DNA of 64,000 nt from an uncultured Lachnospiraceae bacterium (GCA_947164605.1 CAMUXE010000003.1:62001-126000), one strand, 5' to 3'; counted from the first letter of the stretch, positions 1-8,715 are shown. The notes: a model not told the origin generated them from the letters alone. Numbers and translations: made by a program.

Positions 1-598
1 TCTGATTGATGTTATGAAACCCATAGCTGATCAGTACGGCAATGCCTGCTTTGTCTCAACAAATTCAAATACAAGCATCTCAACTTACACAAAAGAGTAT
101 CTAAAAAATACATTTGGTCTCAACGAAAGTTCTACTCTCTTTGTCATCAATATGTATCAAAGAGAACTCTACTTAGGTAACAGCGGCGATTTATCAAAGG
201 TAGTTACATCTTCTTACTCGCTTGCTATCACCGACAATGTATATCGCAAGGCCACAAAAACGCAGTATTACGACTGTATAGTTGATGTATTTAATCAGGA
301 ATATAATCTTCTTGATAAAGGCAAGATCAGTCAACCTATGAAGTATATTTCAAACTTGATTTTCTCAATCATACTGGCTATGCTTCTTTGCTACTTCTAT
401 GTGATGAAAACTTCAAAGGCTTCACTTCCAACAAAGAACGAAGTGCTTGCATCTTTGATTTACTCACATCCAAATGATCAGCTTGTAAGAACTTTCATCA
501 GCCAAAAGAGAGTTTACAATCCACCTAAATCATCCAGCTCATCCGGCTCATCCGGCGGTGGCGGTGGCAGCTTCAGCGGTGGCGGTCACAGCTTCTAA
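1..598 (+). CDS. TPM-domain (YgcG-like) membrane protein, 3' part
   Basis: The reading frame is open to the left edge, so the start lies outside the window; about 199 residues are visible. The visible part resembles the end of a TPM domain (residues around GNACFVST, then an alpha/beta pattern), followed by one membrane segment (visible residues about 113-133) and a cytoplasmic stretch. It ends in a Ser/Gly-rich tail closing with GGGSFSGGGHSF, a typical ending of YgcG/TPM proteins. The family is linked to membrane protein repair or envelope stress in other organisms; the role here is unknown. A strong bidirectional terminator follows. Confidence 0.7.
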   Translation, partial: LIDVMKPIADQYGNACFVSTNSNTSISTYTKEYLKNTFGLNESSTLFVINMYQRELYLGNSGDLSKVVTSSYSLAITDNVYRKATKTQYYDCIVDVFNQEYNLLDKGKISQPMKYISNLIFSIILAMLLCYFYVMKTSKASLPTKNEVLASLIYSHPNDQLVRTFISQKRVYNPPKSSSSSGSSGGGGGSFSGGGHSF

Positions 599-635
599 GT
601 TTGAGGTCTTTTCCAAAAAATATAAACTATCTAAA

Positions 636-677
636 AAAAGCTTAGGCAGATATCATAATGATATTGCCTAAGCTTTT
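636..677. terminator. bidirectional intrinsic terminator between convergent genes
   Basis: A 13-bp inverted repeat (636-648 with 665-677, AAAAGCTTAGGCA/TGCCTAAGCTTTT) continues inward as a second 7-bp repeat (650-656 with 658-664) with one bulged G at 649. A-tracts on the left and T-rich sequence on the right let it work for the TPM gene and for the opposing lipoprotein gene. Confidence 0.85.
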
Positions 678-730
678 ATATTTGTCTTATTTTGGCTTAA
701 GATCAGCCTATTAAACTAAGATTAACTAAG

Positions 731-800
731 CTATTTAACTTAACTATTTAACTTAACTATTTAACTTAACTATTTAAGCTATTTAACTTAGCTATTTAAA
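731..800. repeat. 13-bp AT-rich tandem repeat
   Basis: Three perfect copies of CTATTTAACTTAA (731-743, 744-756, 757-769) are followed by degenerate partial copies (770-778, 779-790, 792-800). The array lies just behind the stop codon of the minus-strand lipoprotein gene, in its 3' untranslated region. Copy number may vary between strains by slippage. Confidence 0.8.
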
Positions 801-817
801 AATCTCTTAAGTTAATT

Positions 818-2032
818 TTACTGATTGCTCTTCTCTGTGTCATCAAGCTTAACTGTAACCTTAGCATTGTCCGCGATAAAATCCTGAACCTTCTGGCTAA
901 GCACTACATAACCTACTGTTGTGTTCATAATCTCACCAGCAGAATCAAGAATTGCCTGATAATTGTCATATCCATAATATGCTGCGAAATCTTCACCCTG
1001 ATCAAGAATTTCCTGCTCAGAAACTTCAATTCCATTGTTTACAGCAACTACTGTGTAGAACATCTTCTCCTTTAAGAAATCTACAGCCTGTTCCCTAGCA
1101 TATGCATCATAAGCATCAGTGCCATCGATATTGTAATTCTGCTTAAGGAAAGCATCATAGCTTGTTATACCCTGCTGTGTGTAGTAAGTAGCATACTGAT
1201 CATAATCAGCCTTCATATTAGTCTTACAGTTGTTCATGAGAGTATCAAGTTCCTTAGAAGGATAATCAGACACAACTACACTGTCCTTAATTTTCTCCCA
1301 AACAGCCTCGTACTTGTTTGAAACAATTGTAGACTTCTTAGACTCTACAAGGTAATTCTTAACATCAGCCTTGAATCCGTCAACTGTTGTGCTTGTAAGA
1401 CCATAGCTAGCTGCATTTGCAGCAACCCATTCATCTGTGAGTGATGGAATTACATCTTTTTTAATCGCTGTAACCTTAACTGTAAAGACAACATTCTTGC
1501 CTGCAAGTGTATCACTTGAGTAGTTATCTGGGAACTTACATGGAATATCATACTCCTTGCCAAGATCAAGTCCCACAAGGCCTGCATCAAGATCAGATAT
1601 GAAGGCACCTGAGCCTACTGTGTACTCTGTGTCTGTAGCAGTACCACCGGCAAATGCTTGACCATCAAGCTTTCCGCTGTAATCAAGTACGATTTTGTCT
1701 CCAGATTTTGTAGTGCCCTCTGTAATGTTCTCAGTTGATTTTGCTGATGATAAGAGAGAGCTGATATATGTCTCTACATCTGAGTCTGGAACATCAGTTG
1801 ATGTGTCGCTCAATTCAATCTCAACACCCTTTACTTCTGGTATTGTTATGAAGTCCTTATAAATCTCTGCATTCTTCTTTACATTGCCATAATAGTCTGC
1901 AGCACTTACCGACTGATCGCTTGTATCAACACTGCTGGCCTTTGAAGAACTGGTATTTTTGCCAGCACATCCTGCAAGTGTAGATAAACTCATAGCCGCA
2001 ACAAGGGCGCAAGCCATTAATTTCTTTCTCAT
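818..2032 (-). CDS. secreted trigger-factor/FKBP-like peptidyl-prolyl isomerase lipoprotein
   Basis: A 404-residue lipoprotein precursor. The start at 2032 is preferred: it gives the signal peptide MRKKLMACAL... with lipobox LAGC (Cys22) and has AGAAAGG upstream; an in-frame ATG at 2059 would bury that signal. Residues about 107-192 form an FKBP-type domain (GDKIVLDYSGKLDG; VGSGAFISDLDAGLVGLDLG), and about 193-395 resemble the C-terminal chaperone arm of trigger factor. The ribosome-binding N-terminal domain of cytosolic trigger factor is absent, replaced by the signal peptide and a Ser-rich spacer. Likely role: folding of exported proteins outside the membrane. Specific substrates cannot be read from the sequence. 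Confidence 0.8.
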   Translation of the reverse strand: MRKKLMACALVAAMSLSTLAGCAGKNTSSSKASSVDTSDQSVSAADYYGNVKKNAEIYKDFITIPEVKGVEIELSDTSTDVPDSDVETYISSLLSSAKSTENITEGTTKSGDKIVLDYSGKLDGQAFAGGTATDTEYTVGSGAFISDLDAGLVGLDLGKEYDIPCKFPDNYSSDTLAGKNVVFTVKVTAIKKDVIPSLTDEWVAANAASYGLTSTTVDGFKADVKNYLVESKKSTIVSNKYEAVWEKIKDSVVVSDYPSKELDTLMNNCKTNMKADYDQYATYYTQQGITSYDAFLKQNYNIDGTDAYDAYAREQAVDFLKEKMFYTVVAVNNGIEVSEQEILDQGEDFAAYYGYDNYQAILDSAGEIMNTTVGYVVLSQKVQDFIADNAKVTVKLDDTEKSNQ

Positions 2033-2130
2033 ATATAAATACATCCTTTCTATAGACATGTTTTATGTTATAGCATATTACTTAAGAAAATTAAAGTGAT
2101 TTCACACTTTTTTCAATTTTAAGTCTTTGC

Positions 2131-2136
2131 TATAAT
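2131..2136 (+). promoter_or_regulatory. extended -10 promoter of aguA operon
   Basis: TATAAT at 2131-2136 is preceded by TGC (extended -10, TGnTATAAT); no good -35 is seen. The start codon lies 53 bases further on, behind AGAAAGGG at 2172-2179. Confidence 0.6.
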
Positions 2137-2188
2137 AAGGACACGTTTATGAAATTAAAATAATAGCTTTTAGAAAGGGTAAATATAT

Positions 2189-3331
2189 ATGCAAATTCTA
2201 CACAGCCTTCCAAAAGACGACGGCTTTCATATGCCTGCAGAATTTGAAGCCCACTTAGGCTGCATACTCATATGGCCTGAGAGGCGTGATTCTTGGCAGT
2301 TCGGTGCCTATGCCGCAAGGAAAGCCTTTTCAAAACTTGTAAATGCCATAAGCTTAGAGGGACATGAGAAGGTGACTGTCGCCTGTTCTCATTCACAATA
2401 CAAACAAGCCAGAGCCTGTCTTGACCCATCAGTGCGTGTCATTGAGATGAGCAGCGATGATTCCTGGGCAAGAGATATTGGACCTAGCTTTGTAATCAAC
2501 AATGATGGCCTAATAAGAGGTATAAACTGGTCTTTCAATGCTTGGGGCGGACTTTATAACGGTCTTTACTTCCCTTGGGACAAGGATGATGACTGTGCTC
2601 TCAAGCTCTGTGACCTCTACGATGCAGATGCCTATGACGCATCAGACTTCGTTCTCGAGGGTGGCTCTATCCACTCCAACGGCCAGGGCCTGATTATGAC
2701 CACAGAAGCCTGCCTTCTGTCAAAGGGTCGAAACCCTGACCTTAGCAGGGAAGAAATTGAGAAAAAACTCTGTTCTTATCTTGGAGCCGAGGAGGTTCTT
2801 TGGTTGCCACGCGGAATCTACAACGATGAAACCGACGAGCACGTCGATAATATAGCTGCATTTGCCGCAAAGGACCATGTTCTCATCGCTTATTGTGATG
2901 ATGAGTCCGATCCACAATATGAGCTGAGCCAGGCCTCATTAAAGGCTATAGAGGCCTACAACGAGAGTCATGAGCAAAAGCTTAAAATTACTAAATTGCC
3001 TATGCCTTACCCTATAACTATGAGAGAAGAAGAGTGCCAGGGTCTTGATAATTGGGGATTTGAGCCAACAAGAACTCCTGGAGAGCGCCTTGCCGCCTCC
3101 TATGCAAACTTCTACATAGCAAATGACTCTGTCTTGATGCCTGGATTTGCCAATGAGGAAAGAAAAGACTCACCAGACTATGAGATTCAGCACAAAAGGG
3201 ATGCAGAGGCCCTGTCTATCATGAAAGAAGCCTTTCCTGACCGCAAGGTTATTATGATATATGCCAGAGATATACTGATAGGTGGTGGAAATATCCACTG
3301 TATCACCCAGCAGGTGCCAAAGAAGGCCTGA
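2189..3331 (+). CDS. aguA: agmatine deiminase
   Basis: Converts agmatine to N-carbamoylputrescine and ammonia in the cytoplasm. The 380-residue length is usual for the family. Visible marks of the guanidino-modifying fold: SWARDIGP (Asp96), FVLEGGSIH (Glu157 region), DEHVDN (His218) and the C-terminal GGGNIHCITQQ with catalytic Cys371. The ribosome site AGAAAGGG (2172-2179) fits this ATG. aguB, for the next step, follows 132 bases downstream on the same strand, giving the two-step agmatine-to-putrescine route. No arginine decarboxylase is in the window, so agmatine must come from elsewhere in the genome or from outside. Confidence 0.95.
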   Translation: MQILHSLPKDDGFHMPAEFEAHLGCILIWPERRDSWQFGAYAARKAFSKLVNAISLEGHEKVTVACSHSQYKQARACLDPSVRVIEMSSDDSWARDIGPSFVINNDGLIRGINWSFNAWGGLYNGLYFPWDKDDDCALKLCDLYDADAYDASDFVLEGGSIHSNGQGLIMTTEACLLSKGRNPDLSREEIEKKLCSYLGAEEVLWLPRGIYNDETDEHVDNIAAFAAKDHVLIAYCDDESDPQYELSQASLKAIEAYNESHEQKLKITKLPMPYPITMREEECQGLDNWGFEPTRTPGERLAASYANFYIANDSVLMPGFANEERKDSPDYEIQHKRDAEALSIMKEAFPDRKVIMIYARDILIGGGNIHCITQQVPKKA

Positions 3332-3463
3332 ACAAGACCTGAGCAAGTTCTAGGCAAGACCAAATTTGGGGCTAGACAAGCAAATGTATCAAAGCTGGCA
3401 AGTCCTGCTTCCAGCTCAGTTAGACTATTTGCCACTTAAATTTTTTTAATAAAAGGGGTCCTT

Positions 3464-4366
3464 ATGAGACAAGTTACAATAGCAGCCATACAGATGGCAT
3501 GCGAGCGCGTAGATGACAAAGCGTTTAATCCAAATATAAAGAAAGCTCTTGAACTGAGCAGAAAGGCTGCCCAAGCTGGCGCACAGATTATCCTTCTGCC
3601 TGAGCTTTTTGACAACTGGTACTTCTGCCAGGAGAGAAACTATGATTCCTACAAGCTAGCAAAGAGCCTTGAAGAATCGCCAACTGTGGCAGCTTTCAGA
3701 GAGCTCTGTGCCGAGCTTGAGTTGGTTATGCCTATAAGTTTTTATGAAAAAGCCGGCAACACAACTTTCAACACAATCGCTATGATAGACGCCGACGGAA
3801 GTATACTAGGCACTTACAGAAAAACTCACATTCCAGATGACCATTACTATCAGGAAAAATTCTACTTCACACCTGGCGACACTGGTTTCAAGGCATTTAA
3901 GACCAGATACGGCACTATAGGCTGTGGCATCTGCTGGGATCAGTGGTTCCCGGAATCTGCAAGATCTATGGCCTTGGCTGGAGCTGAAATCCTTATGTAT
4001 CCTACAGCTATAGGCTCTGAGCCTATTCTTGAAACTGATTCAATGCCTCACTGGAGAAGGGTTATGCAGGGACATTCTGCAGCCAATCTCATGCCACTTA
4101 TAGCAGCCAACAGAATTGGCACTGAGGCCGTAAGCCCTAGTCAGGCCAATGGCGGCCAGAATTCTCAACTAAAATTCTATGGTTCTTCCTTTATGACAGA
4201 TGCCAAAGGTGATATAATCGAGAATGCGGACCGTGAAAGCGAGCAGATTCTGCTCCACAGCTATGACCTGGATTCTATTGCAGACGACAGACTCTCATGG
4301 GGCCTTTTCAGAGATCGCAGGCCTGAGGCCTACTCTATAATCTCAAGCCACGGCGAAATTCAGTAA
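3464..4366 (+). CDS. aguB: N-carbamoylputrescine amidase
   Basis: Hydrolyses N-carbamoylputrescine to putrescine, CO2 and ammonia. A nitrilase-superfamily protein of 300 residues with the Glu-Lys-Cys triad visible: Glu47 in LLPELFDNW, Lys120 in YRKTHIPD and Cys157 in GCGICWDQWFPE. AAAAGGGG sits 5 bases before the ATG. It is preceded by aguA and followed after 22 bases by plsC, so the three are probably co-transcribed. The WDQWFPE context and the aguA neighbour favour this over other nitrilase-family amidases. Confidence 0.95.
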   Translation: MRQVTIAAIQMACERVDDKAFNPNIKKALELSRKAAQAGAQIILLPELFDNWYFCQERNYDSYKLAKSLEESPTVAAFRELCAELELVMPISFYEKAGNTTFNTIAMIDADGSILGTYRKTHIPDDHYYQEKFYFTPGDTGFKAFKTRYGTIGCGICWDQWFPESARSMALAGAEILMYPTAIGSEPILETDSMPHWRRVMQGHSAANLMPLIAANRIGTEAVSPSQANGGQNSQLKFYGSSFMTDAKGDIIENADRESEQILLHSYDLDSIADDRLSWGLFRDRRPEAYSIISSHGEIQ

Positions 4367-4388
4367 ATACACACAAAGGAGGAAGCGT

Positions 4389-5126
4389 ATGATTCGCTTA
4401 CTATTGGTACTTATCCTGGTAATTGTCTATCTGATACTGAGTATTATTCTTATACCACTTATGTATCTCATAGGACTTTTCAGCAAGAAAGCCAGAGATT
4501 ACTCTTCACTTCGCCTTATCCAGGGCTTATTCAAGACTATTCTCTTTCTTTCAGGAGTAAAAACTAAGGTTATTGGCAAGGAGAATATTCCAAAGGACGA
4601 AGCTGTTCTTTTTGTCGGCAACCACCATGGCTTTTTCGATGTTATAGTTGCCTACTCACTTATGCCTAATTTAACCGGCTTCATAGCCAAAAAAGAGATG
4701 TGTAAGGTCTACGGAATCAGCAACTGGATGGATCTTCTCCACTGTCTCTTCATAGACCGTTCAAGTCCTAGAGCAGGTCTTAAGACTATTCTCGACGGAA
4801 TTGAAGTTTTAAAATCCGGCATCAGCCTTGTAATCTTCCCTGAAGGAACAAGAAACAAGAGTGATGAGGGAATCTTGCCTTTCCACGCTGGCAGTTTTAA
4901 GCTTGCGACAAAATCAAAGGTTAAGATTATCCCAATGACCCAAACCCACACATCAGAAGTATTTGAAAAGCATTTGCCATGGCTTAAGGCAACTCACACA
5001 AGTATTGAATTCGGCAAGCCAATCGATGTGACAACACTCACTCCAAATGAAGAAAAAATTCTTCACGAGACCTGCCAGAACTTAATACTTGAAACCTACA
5101 ACAAGAACTTAGAACTCTACAAGTAA
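4389..5126 (+). CDS. plsC: 1-acyl-sn-glycerol-3-phosphate acyltransferase
   Basis: Acylates lysophosphatidic acid to phosphatidic acid at the membrane. The 245-residue protein begins with a hydrophobic anchor (about 2-30) and carries the acyltransferase motifs NHHGFFD (His79, Asp84) and FPEGTR (150-154). A near-perfect AAAGGAGG (4375-4382) precedes the ATG. Its place behind aguAB probably reflects co-transcription rather than a shared pathway. Related LPLAT enzymes acting on other lipids cannot be excluded. Confidence 0.88.
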   Translation: MIRLLLVLILVIVYLILSIILIPLMYLIGLFSKKARDYSSLRLIQGLFKTILFLSGVKTKVIGKENIPKDEAVLFVGNHHGFFDVIVAYSLMPNLTGFIAKKEMCKVYGISNWMDLLHCLFIDRSSPRAGLKTILDGIEVLKSGISLVIFPEGTRNKSDEGILPFHAGSFKLATKSKVKIIPMTQTHTSEVFEKHLPWLKATHTSIEFGKPIDVTTLTPNEEKILHETCQNLILETYNKNLELYK

Positions 5127-5198
5127 GGTCTTTGACAGCCTTTTCCAGACACAGGCTAAATTAGAAGCCTAGGGAGGCAAATCATCAATATTGTAAAA

Positions 5199-5228
5199 AA
5201 AGGCGCAGGGCTTAGGCCCCGCGCCTTT
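5199..5228. terminator. bidirectional intrinsic terminator after plsC
   Basis: Stem AAAGGCGC (5199-5206) with GCGCCTTT (5221-5228), continued by GGG/CCC after one mismatch; loop 5211-5216. A-run on the left, T-rich on the right. It separates the aguA-aguB-plsC unit from the convergent minus-strand operon. Just beyond it, ATTTAAATCAATTT occurs twice (5242-5255, 5260-5273). Confidence 0.85.
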
Positions 5229-5296
5229 AATTATTTTAATCATTTAAATCAATTTAATTATTTAAATCAATTTGATAAATTCAAGTAATTCAAGTA

Positions 5297-5749
5297 TTAC
5301 TTTTTCTTTCTGCTAAAGAGCTTCTTTAAGCCCTTCTTCTTAGGCTCTTCCTCAGTCTTAGCGCCACCTCTAACTGACTTAATTCCTGTGATATAGATAC
5401 CAGAAACTTCAGCCTGAATAGTAGCCTTAACTGGAAGCTTTTCAAAAACCTTAGGGTCAGCCATCATGCTTGTAACCTTAGGTCCAACCTTAACCTTAAC
5501 AATTGGCACCTTAGAATTTCTCATCATCTTTGGTGTCTGTTCAAGGACAATCTTTGGCAATGGAGCATCTTTAAGCTTCATCTTTTTCTTGTCAATTATC
5601 AGCATCGTCATAGTCTGCTTTGCTGCATCAATCTGAGCCTGCTGCTCATCCTGTTTCTTCTTTAAACGATTACCTACAATAACCAACACTATAAATGCTA
5701 CAAGTAAAACTGCCAATACTATAAGCAGTATTATGCCCAACTTAGACAT
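5297..5749 (-). CDS. single-pass membrane protein of unknown function
   Basis: About 150 residues. The start at 5749 is preferred because AAGGAGG sits 6 bases upstream; an ATG two codons earlier would touch the ribosome site. One N-terminal membrane segment (about 4-26) is followed by a charged, probably cytoplasmic part rich in Lys with several IVxVKVGP-like beta strands, and a strongly basic end (KKKGLKKLFSRKKK). No family recognised. It overlaps the DUF1934 gene by 8 bases and is the last gene of the ispE-gntR-murI operon, so it is translated with that unit. Confidence 0.65.
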   Translation of the reverse strand: MSKLGIILLIVLAVLLVAFIVLVIVGNRLKKKQDEQQAQIDAAKQTMTMLIIDKKKMKLKDAPLPKIVLEQTPKMMRNSKVPIVKVKVGPKVTSMMADPKVFEKLPVKATIQAEVSGIYITGIKSVRGGAKTEEEPKKKGLKKLFSRKKK

Positions 5750-6224
5750 TTTCATCCTCCTTCTTACTCATAAGAGTTTCAGCCTTATGGCTTGAATATA
5801 GATCTATCACAACTGAATTAACAGACATCTTTTCACCATTGGTAAACATCTCATAATTCAGACTAATTTGTATATGATCCTCCTGTCTATCAATATCTAT
5901 AGACTCAGTGACCACATCTATTCTAGTAGTGCCTATTGGCAATCTATAATATATCACAGTATCCTTGTTTTGGTCAAAATACATTTTTGCAGATTGAGCT
6001 CCACTTTTGATTATCTCGATTTTATCGTCATAGATTTTCATCAAACTGTCAGAGACCCCATTGTCTGCATCAAGCATTTCCTGATACTTTACATACTCTT
6101 TACCATTTTTAACATAGTATAGACCATGGCTCAAAGTCTCTATAGGCTCCTCATCTTCAAAGCTAGACTGTGCATAGCTTGCTTTGTGAAGACCCTTTAT
6201 TGCAACCACAACATCTTTTGTCAT
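5742..6224 (-). CDS. DUF1934 (YwiB-like) beta-barrel protein
   Basis: 160 residues matching the lipocalin-like DUF1934 family by overall layout: a short strand VVVAIKGLH, an acidic loop, then repeated beta strands ending in ISLNYEM...VNSVVIDLYS. No membrane segment or signal peptide. GGAAGG precedes the start and the gene lies 10 bases behind murI. Function is unknown throughout the family; the position between murI and a small membrane protein gives no clear clue. Confidence 0.75.
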   Translation of the reverse strand: MTKDVVVAIKGLHKASYAQSSFEDEEPIETLSHGLYYVKNGKEYVKYQEMLDADNGVSDSLMKIYDDKIEIIKSGAQSAKMYFDQNKDTVIYYRLPIGTTRIDVVTESIDIDRQEDHIQISLNYEMFTNGEKMSVNSVVIDLYSSHKAETLMSKKEDENV

Positions 6225-6234
6225 ATTGACCTTC

Positions 6235-7053
6235 CTAGTATTGTTCTATATTGATCTGCTTAGTCACAGAGATATCTACAGGCAGGATTGAATCGGCAAA
6301 TCTTCTGAACTTCTCAGCTGCATCGCTGACATAAAAGCGATACATAAGAGATGGCGAATCCACATCAGACTGATTGTAAAGATTCTCCCTAAAAAGAAGC
6401 TTTCTGAGCTCTATAGCCGTCTCAAATGCAGGATTTACCAGATTTACCTTGTCACCCATAATCTCTCCGATAGTAGAACTTATCAATGGATAGTGGGTAC
6501 AACCCATAATAAGAGTATCAATGTCCTTATCCTTAAGATAAGACAGATATCTCTCTGCAACCTGATTGGTTATAGTGTCATTGAGCATTCCCTCTTCCAC
6601 CAAAGGACAGAATAGAGGACATGCCTTGCCTATAACCTCAATATCACTGTTCAATTCCTTAATATACTTGTCGTAGACCCCACTTTGAATTGTCGCATCA
6701 GTACCTATAAGTCCCACACGTCCATTTTTTGTAGTGTCTACAGCAACCTTAGCGCCAGGCTTAACCACACCTATAATAGGTATGTCAAATTCCTTGACCA
6801 TAGTGTCAAGTGCATATGCACTGGCCGTATTACATGCGATAACAATCGCCTTAACTCCCTCTGTTTTTAAAAAGCGTATAATCTGTCTTGAATACATGGT
6901 AACTGTATCCTTAGACTTGCTTCCATAGGGAACTCTTGCTGTATCTCCAAAGTAAACGATTCTCTCATTGGGAATCTGTCTCATAATCTCTCTGGCTACA
7001 GTAAGACCTCCAACTCCGGAGTCAAACACACCGATCGGAGCCTTTCTGTCCAT
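6235..7053 (-). CDS. murI: glutamate racemase
   Basis: Interconverts L- and D-glutamate, supplying D-Glu for peptidoglycan. N-terminal APIGVFDSGVGGLTVAREI, first catalytic Cys in VIACNTASAYA and second in MGCTHYPLI are all present, giving the two-cysteine mechanism of the family. The start at 7053 is chosen because GGAGGAT lies 8 bases upstream; GTG/ATG codons at 7071 and 7068 would place the ribosome site inside the gene. Second-to-third gene of the ispE operon, very close behind gntR. Confidence 0.95.
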   Translation of the reverse strand: MDRKAPIGVFDSGVGGLTVAREIMRQIPNERIVYFGDTARVPYGSKSKDTVTMYSRQIIRFLKTEGVKAIVIACNTASAYALDTMVKEFDIPIIGVVKPGAKVAVDTTKNGRVGLIGTDATIQSGVYDKYIKELNSDIEVIGKACPLFCPLVEEGMLNDTITNQVAERYLSYLKDKDIDTLIMGCTHYPLISSTIGEIMGDKVNLVNPAFETAIELRKLLFRENLYNQSDVDSPSLMYRFYVSDAAEKFRRFADSILPVDISVTKQINIEQY

Positions 7054-7073
7054 GATTTTATCCTCCATCACAA

Positions 7074-7742
7074 TTACTTGTTAAGTAATCTGATAATTCC
7101 CTTCTCCTGATTAAGAATATGCTGTCTCATCATATTCTTAGCATCGTCCACATTTTTCTTACCCATCTTCTCAATGATATCATTGTGCTCATCAATAAGA
7201 ATTGAATGAGTTCTGGCATCCTTTACATACTCGAGTCTGTAACGATACATCTGCTCTCTCAACTTATTGATAATCTGAATAAGTCTCTGATTTCCAGCCA
7301 TAGCATAGATAGTGTCATGGAACTGAACATCAGCCTCAACTATACTAACTACATCCTTAGATACGATAGCAGCCTCAAAAACCTTGTTAGCCTTCTTAAG
7401 CTCTGCAATCTTTTCTGGAGTTGTCTTCTTGCAGGCAAGTGAAACCGCTAACTCCTCAAGAGTACATCTCACTTCAAGCACATCCTTCATATCCTTCTCA
7501 GTAATATGAGCAACTTCAGCACCCTTTCTAGGTATCATAACTACAAGGCCTTCAAGTTCAAGCTTTCTGATTGCCTCTCTAATCGGAGTTCTACTAACCC
7601 CTAATTTCTGAGCAAGCTGGATTTCCATAAGTCTCTCGCCTGGCTCCATCTCACCTCTCAGTATAGCCTGTCTCAATGTATTAAATACCACATCTCTGAG
7701 TGGTAAGTAATCATTAGCATCCATCTTTAATTCGCCCTTCAT
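7074..7742 (-). CDS. GntR-family transcription regulator (FCD/FadR subfamily)
   Basis: 222 residues. Winged helix at about 8-75 with LGVSRTPIREAIRKLELEGLV as recognition helix and turn, followed by an all-helical FCD ligand domain with metal-binding pattern candidates (Asp in VEADVQFHDTIY, His near the end in MRQHILNQEKG). GGAGG is 7 bases before the ATG. It lies between ispE (13-base gap) and murI, so it may control its own operon; the 18-base palindrome over the ispE promoter is a candidate site. The ligand is unknown. Confidence 0.88.
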   Translation of the reverse strand: MKGELKMDANDYLPLRDVVFNTLRQAILRGEMEPGERLMEIQLAQKLGVSRTPIREAIRKLELEGLVVMIPRKGAEVAHITEKDMKDVLEVRCTLEELAVSLACKKTTPEKIAELKKANKVFEAAIVSKDVVSIVEADVQFHDTIYAMAGNQRLIQIINKLREQMYRYRLEYVKDARTHSILIDEHNDIIEKMGKKNVDDAKNMMRQHILNQEKGIIRLLNK

Positions 7743-7755
7743 CTAAAAGCCTCCA

Positions 7756-8643
7756 TTATCTCATCTTCCTGCCATTTTCAGGGTTATATGATTCTGTATA
7801 GTAAACTTGCTTAGCATCGCCCTTCTCCTTAAGGTAGTTCTGACAAGCTATGCAATCTTCTTGATTTTTAAATATTCCAAACACTGTCGGACCACTTCCA
7901 CTCATCATAGCATTGATAGCACCACAATTAAGCATATCCGACTTTATTGTATCTATAACAGGATACATAGGTACAGTCACTGATTCCAAGACATTTCCCA
8001 TATTCTGGGCAACTCCGTATATATCACCAGCATCAATAGCTGCAAGCAAATCATCAGTTCTTGGATGCTCCAAGTTCTCAGCTGCATCTAAATTCTCATA
8101 TACCATGCGGGTTGATACATTGATTGGCGGTTTTGCAATAAGAATATTGCACTTAGGAAGCGGCTTTAACTTTGTAAGCTTCTCACCTATTCCCTCGGCC
8201 AATGCTGTGCCTCTCAGCAGACAATATGGAACATCTGCACCCAACTGCACGCCATATTCCATGAGTTTTGCCATGCTAAGTTTTAAATCAAAGAGCCTGT
8301 TCATAGCAACCAGAGTCGAAGCCGCATCAGTGCTTCCCCCTGCAAGTCCAGCTGACACTGGAATGAACTTGTTAAGATCAACCTCTATACCCTCTTTGAT
8401 GCCAAATTCATCCTTAAGCATCTTGGCAGCTCGATAGATAAGATTATTCTCATTAACTGGAAGAAAGAAAAGATTTGCCCTGAGTCTTATATCATCCTCA
8501 GGAATCTTCTTAACGATCAATCGATCATAAATTCCTATATTCTGCATGACCATCTTTACTTCATGATAGCCATTAGGATACTTTCCCAAGACATCAAGAC
8601 TTAGATTAATCTTTGCTCTGGCTCTCAGTATAACTTCGTCCAT
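7756..8643 (-). CDS. ispE: 4-diphosphocytidyl-2-C-methyl-D-erythritol kinase
   Basis: Phosphorylates CDP-methylerythritol in the MEP route to isoprenoids, the source of undecaprenyl phosphate used by the large glycan cluster in this window. A GHMP kinase of 295 residues: RARAKINLSLDVLGKYPNGYHEV at the start (Lys/Asn/Asp-His contacts), the ATP loop PVSAGLAGGSTDAAS and the C-terminal MMSGSGPTVFG. AGGAGAATGAT precedes the ATG. First gene of a five-gene minus-strand operon. Confidence 0.95.
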   Translation of the reverse strand: MDEVILRARAKINLSLDVLGKYPNGYHEVKMVMQNIGIYDRLIVKKIPEDDIRLRANLFFLPVNENNLIYRAAKMLKDEFGIKEGIEVDLNKFIPVSAGLAGGSTDAASTLVAMNRLFDLKLSMAKLMEYGVQLGADVPYCLLRGTALAEGIGEKLTKLKPLPKCNILIAKPPINVSTRMVYENLDAAENLEHPRTDDLLAAIDAGDIYGVAQNMGNVLESVTVPMYPVIDTIKSDMLNCGAINAMMSGSGPTVFGIFKNQEDCIACQNYLKEKGDAKQVYYTESYNPENGRKMR

Positions 8644-8679
8644 ATCATTCTCCTGATTGTTTCTTGTATACAGTGTTCC

Positions 8680-8708
8680 ATTATAATTAATTATATGTAC
8701 TTTTGCAA
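8680..8708 (-). promoter_or_regulatory. promoter of the ispE-gntR-murI operon
   Basis: On the minus strand TTGCAA (8703-8708), 17-base spacer, TATAAT (8680-8685). It begins 8 bases behind the stop codon of the upstream AraC-type gene, and the ispE ATG follows about 37 bases after the -10. Confidence 0.7.
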
Positions 8709-8713
8709 GTACA
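8696..8713. promoter_or_regulatory. palindrome over the ispE -35 box, candidate operator
   Basis: TGTACTT, four bases, AAGTACA: 7-bp perfect arms centred on the -35 box. FadR/FCD-type GntR proteins bind short palindromes of this size, and a gene for one lies second in the operon, so autoregulation is a reasonable inference. It could also form a weak hairpin behind the AraC gene. Confidence 0.45.
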
Positions 8714-8715
8714 AC

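Noticed and set aside
7913..8437. Plus-strand open frame of 174 codons inside ispE
   Set aside because: Antisense to ispE and without ribosome site or recognisable motif.
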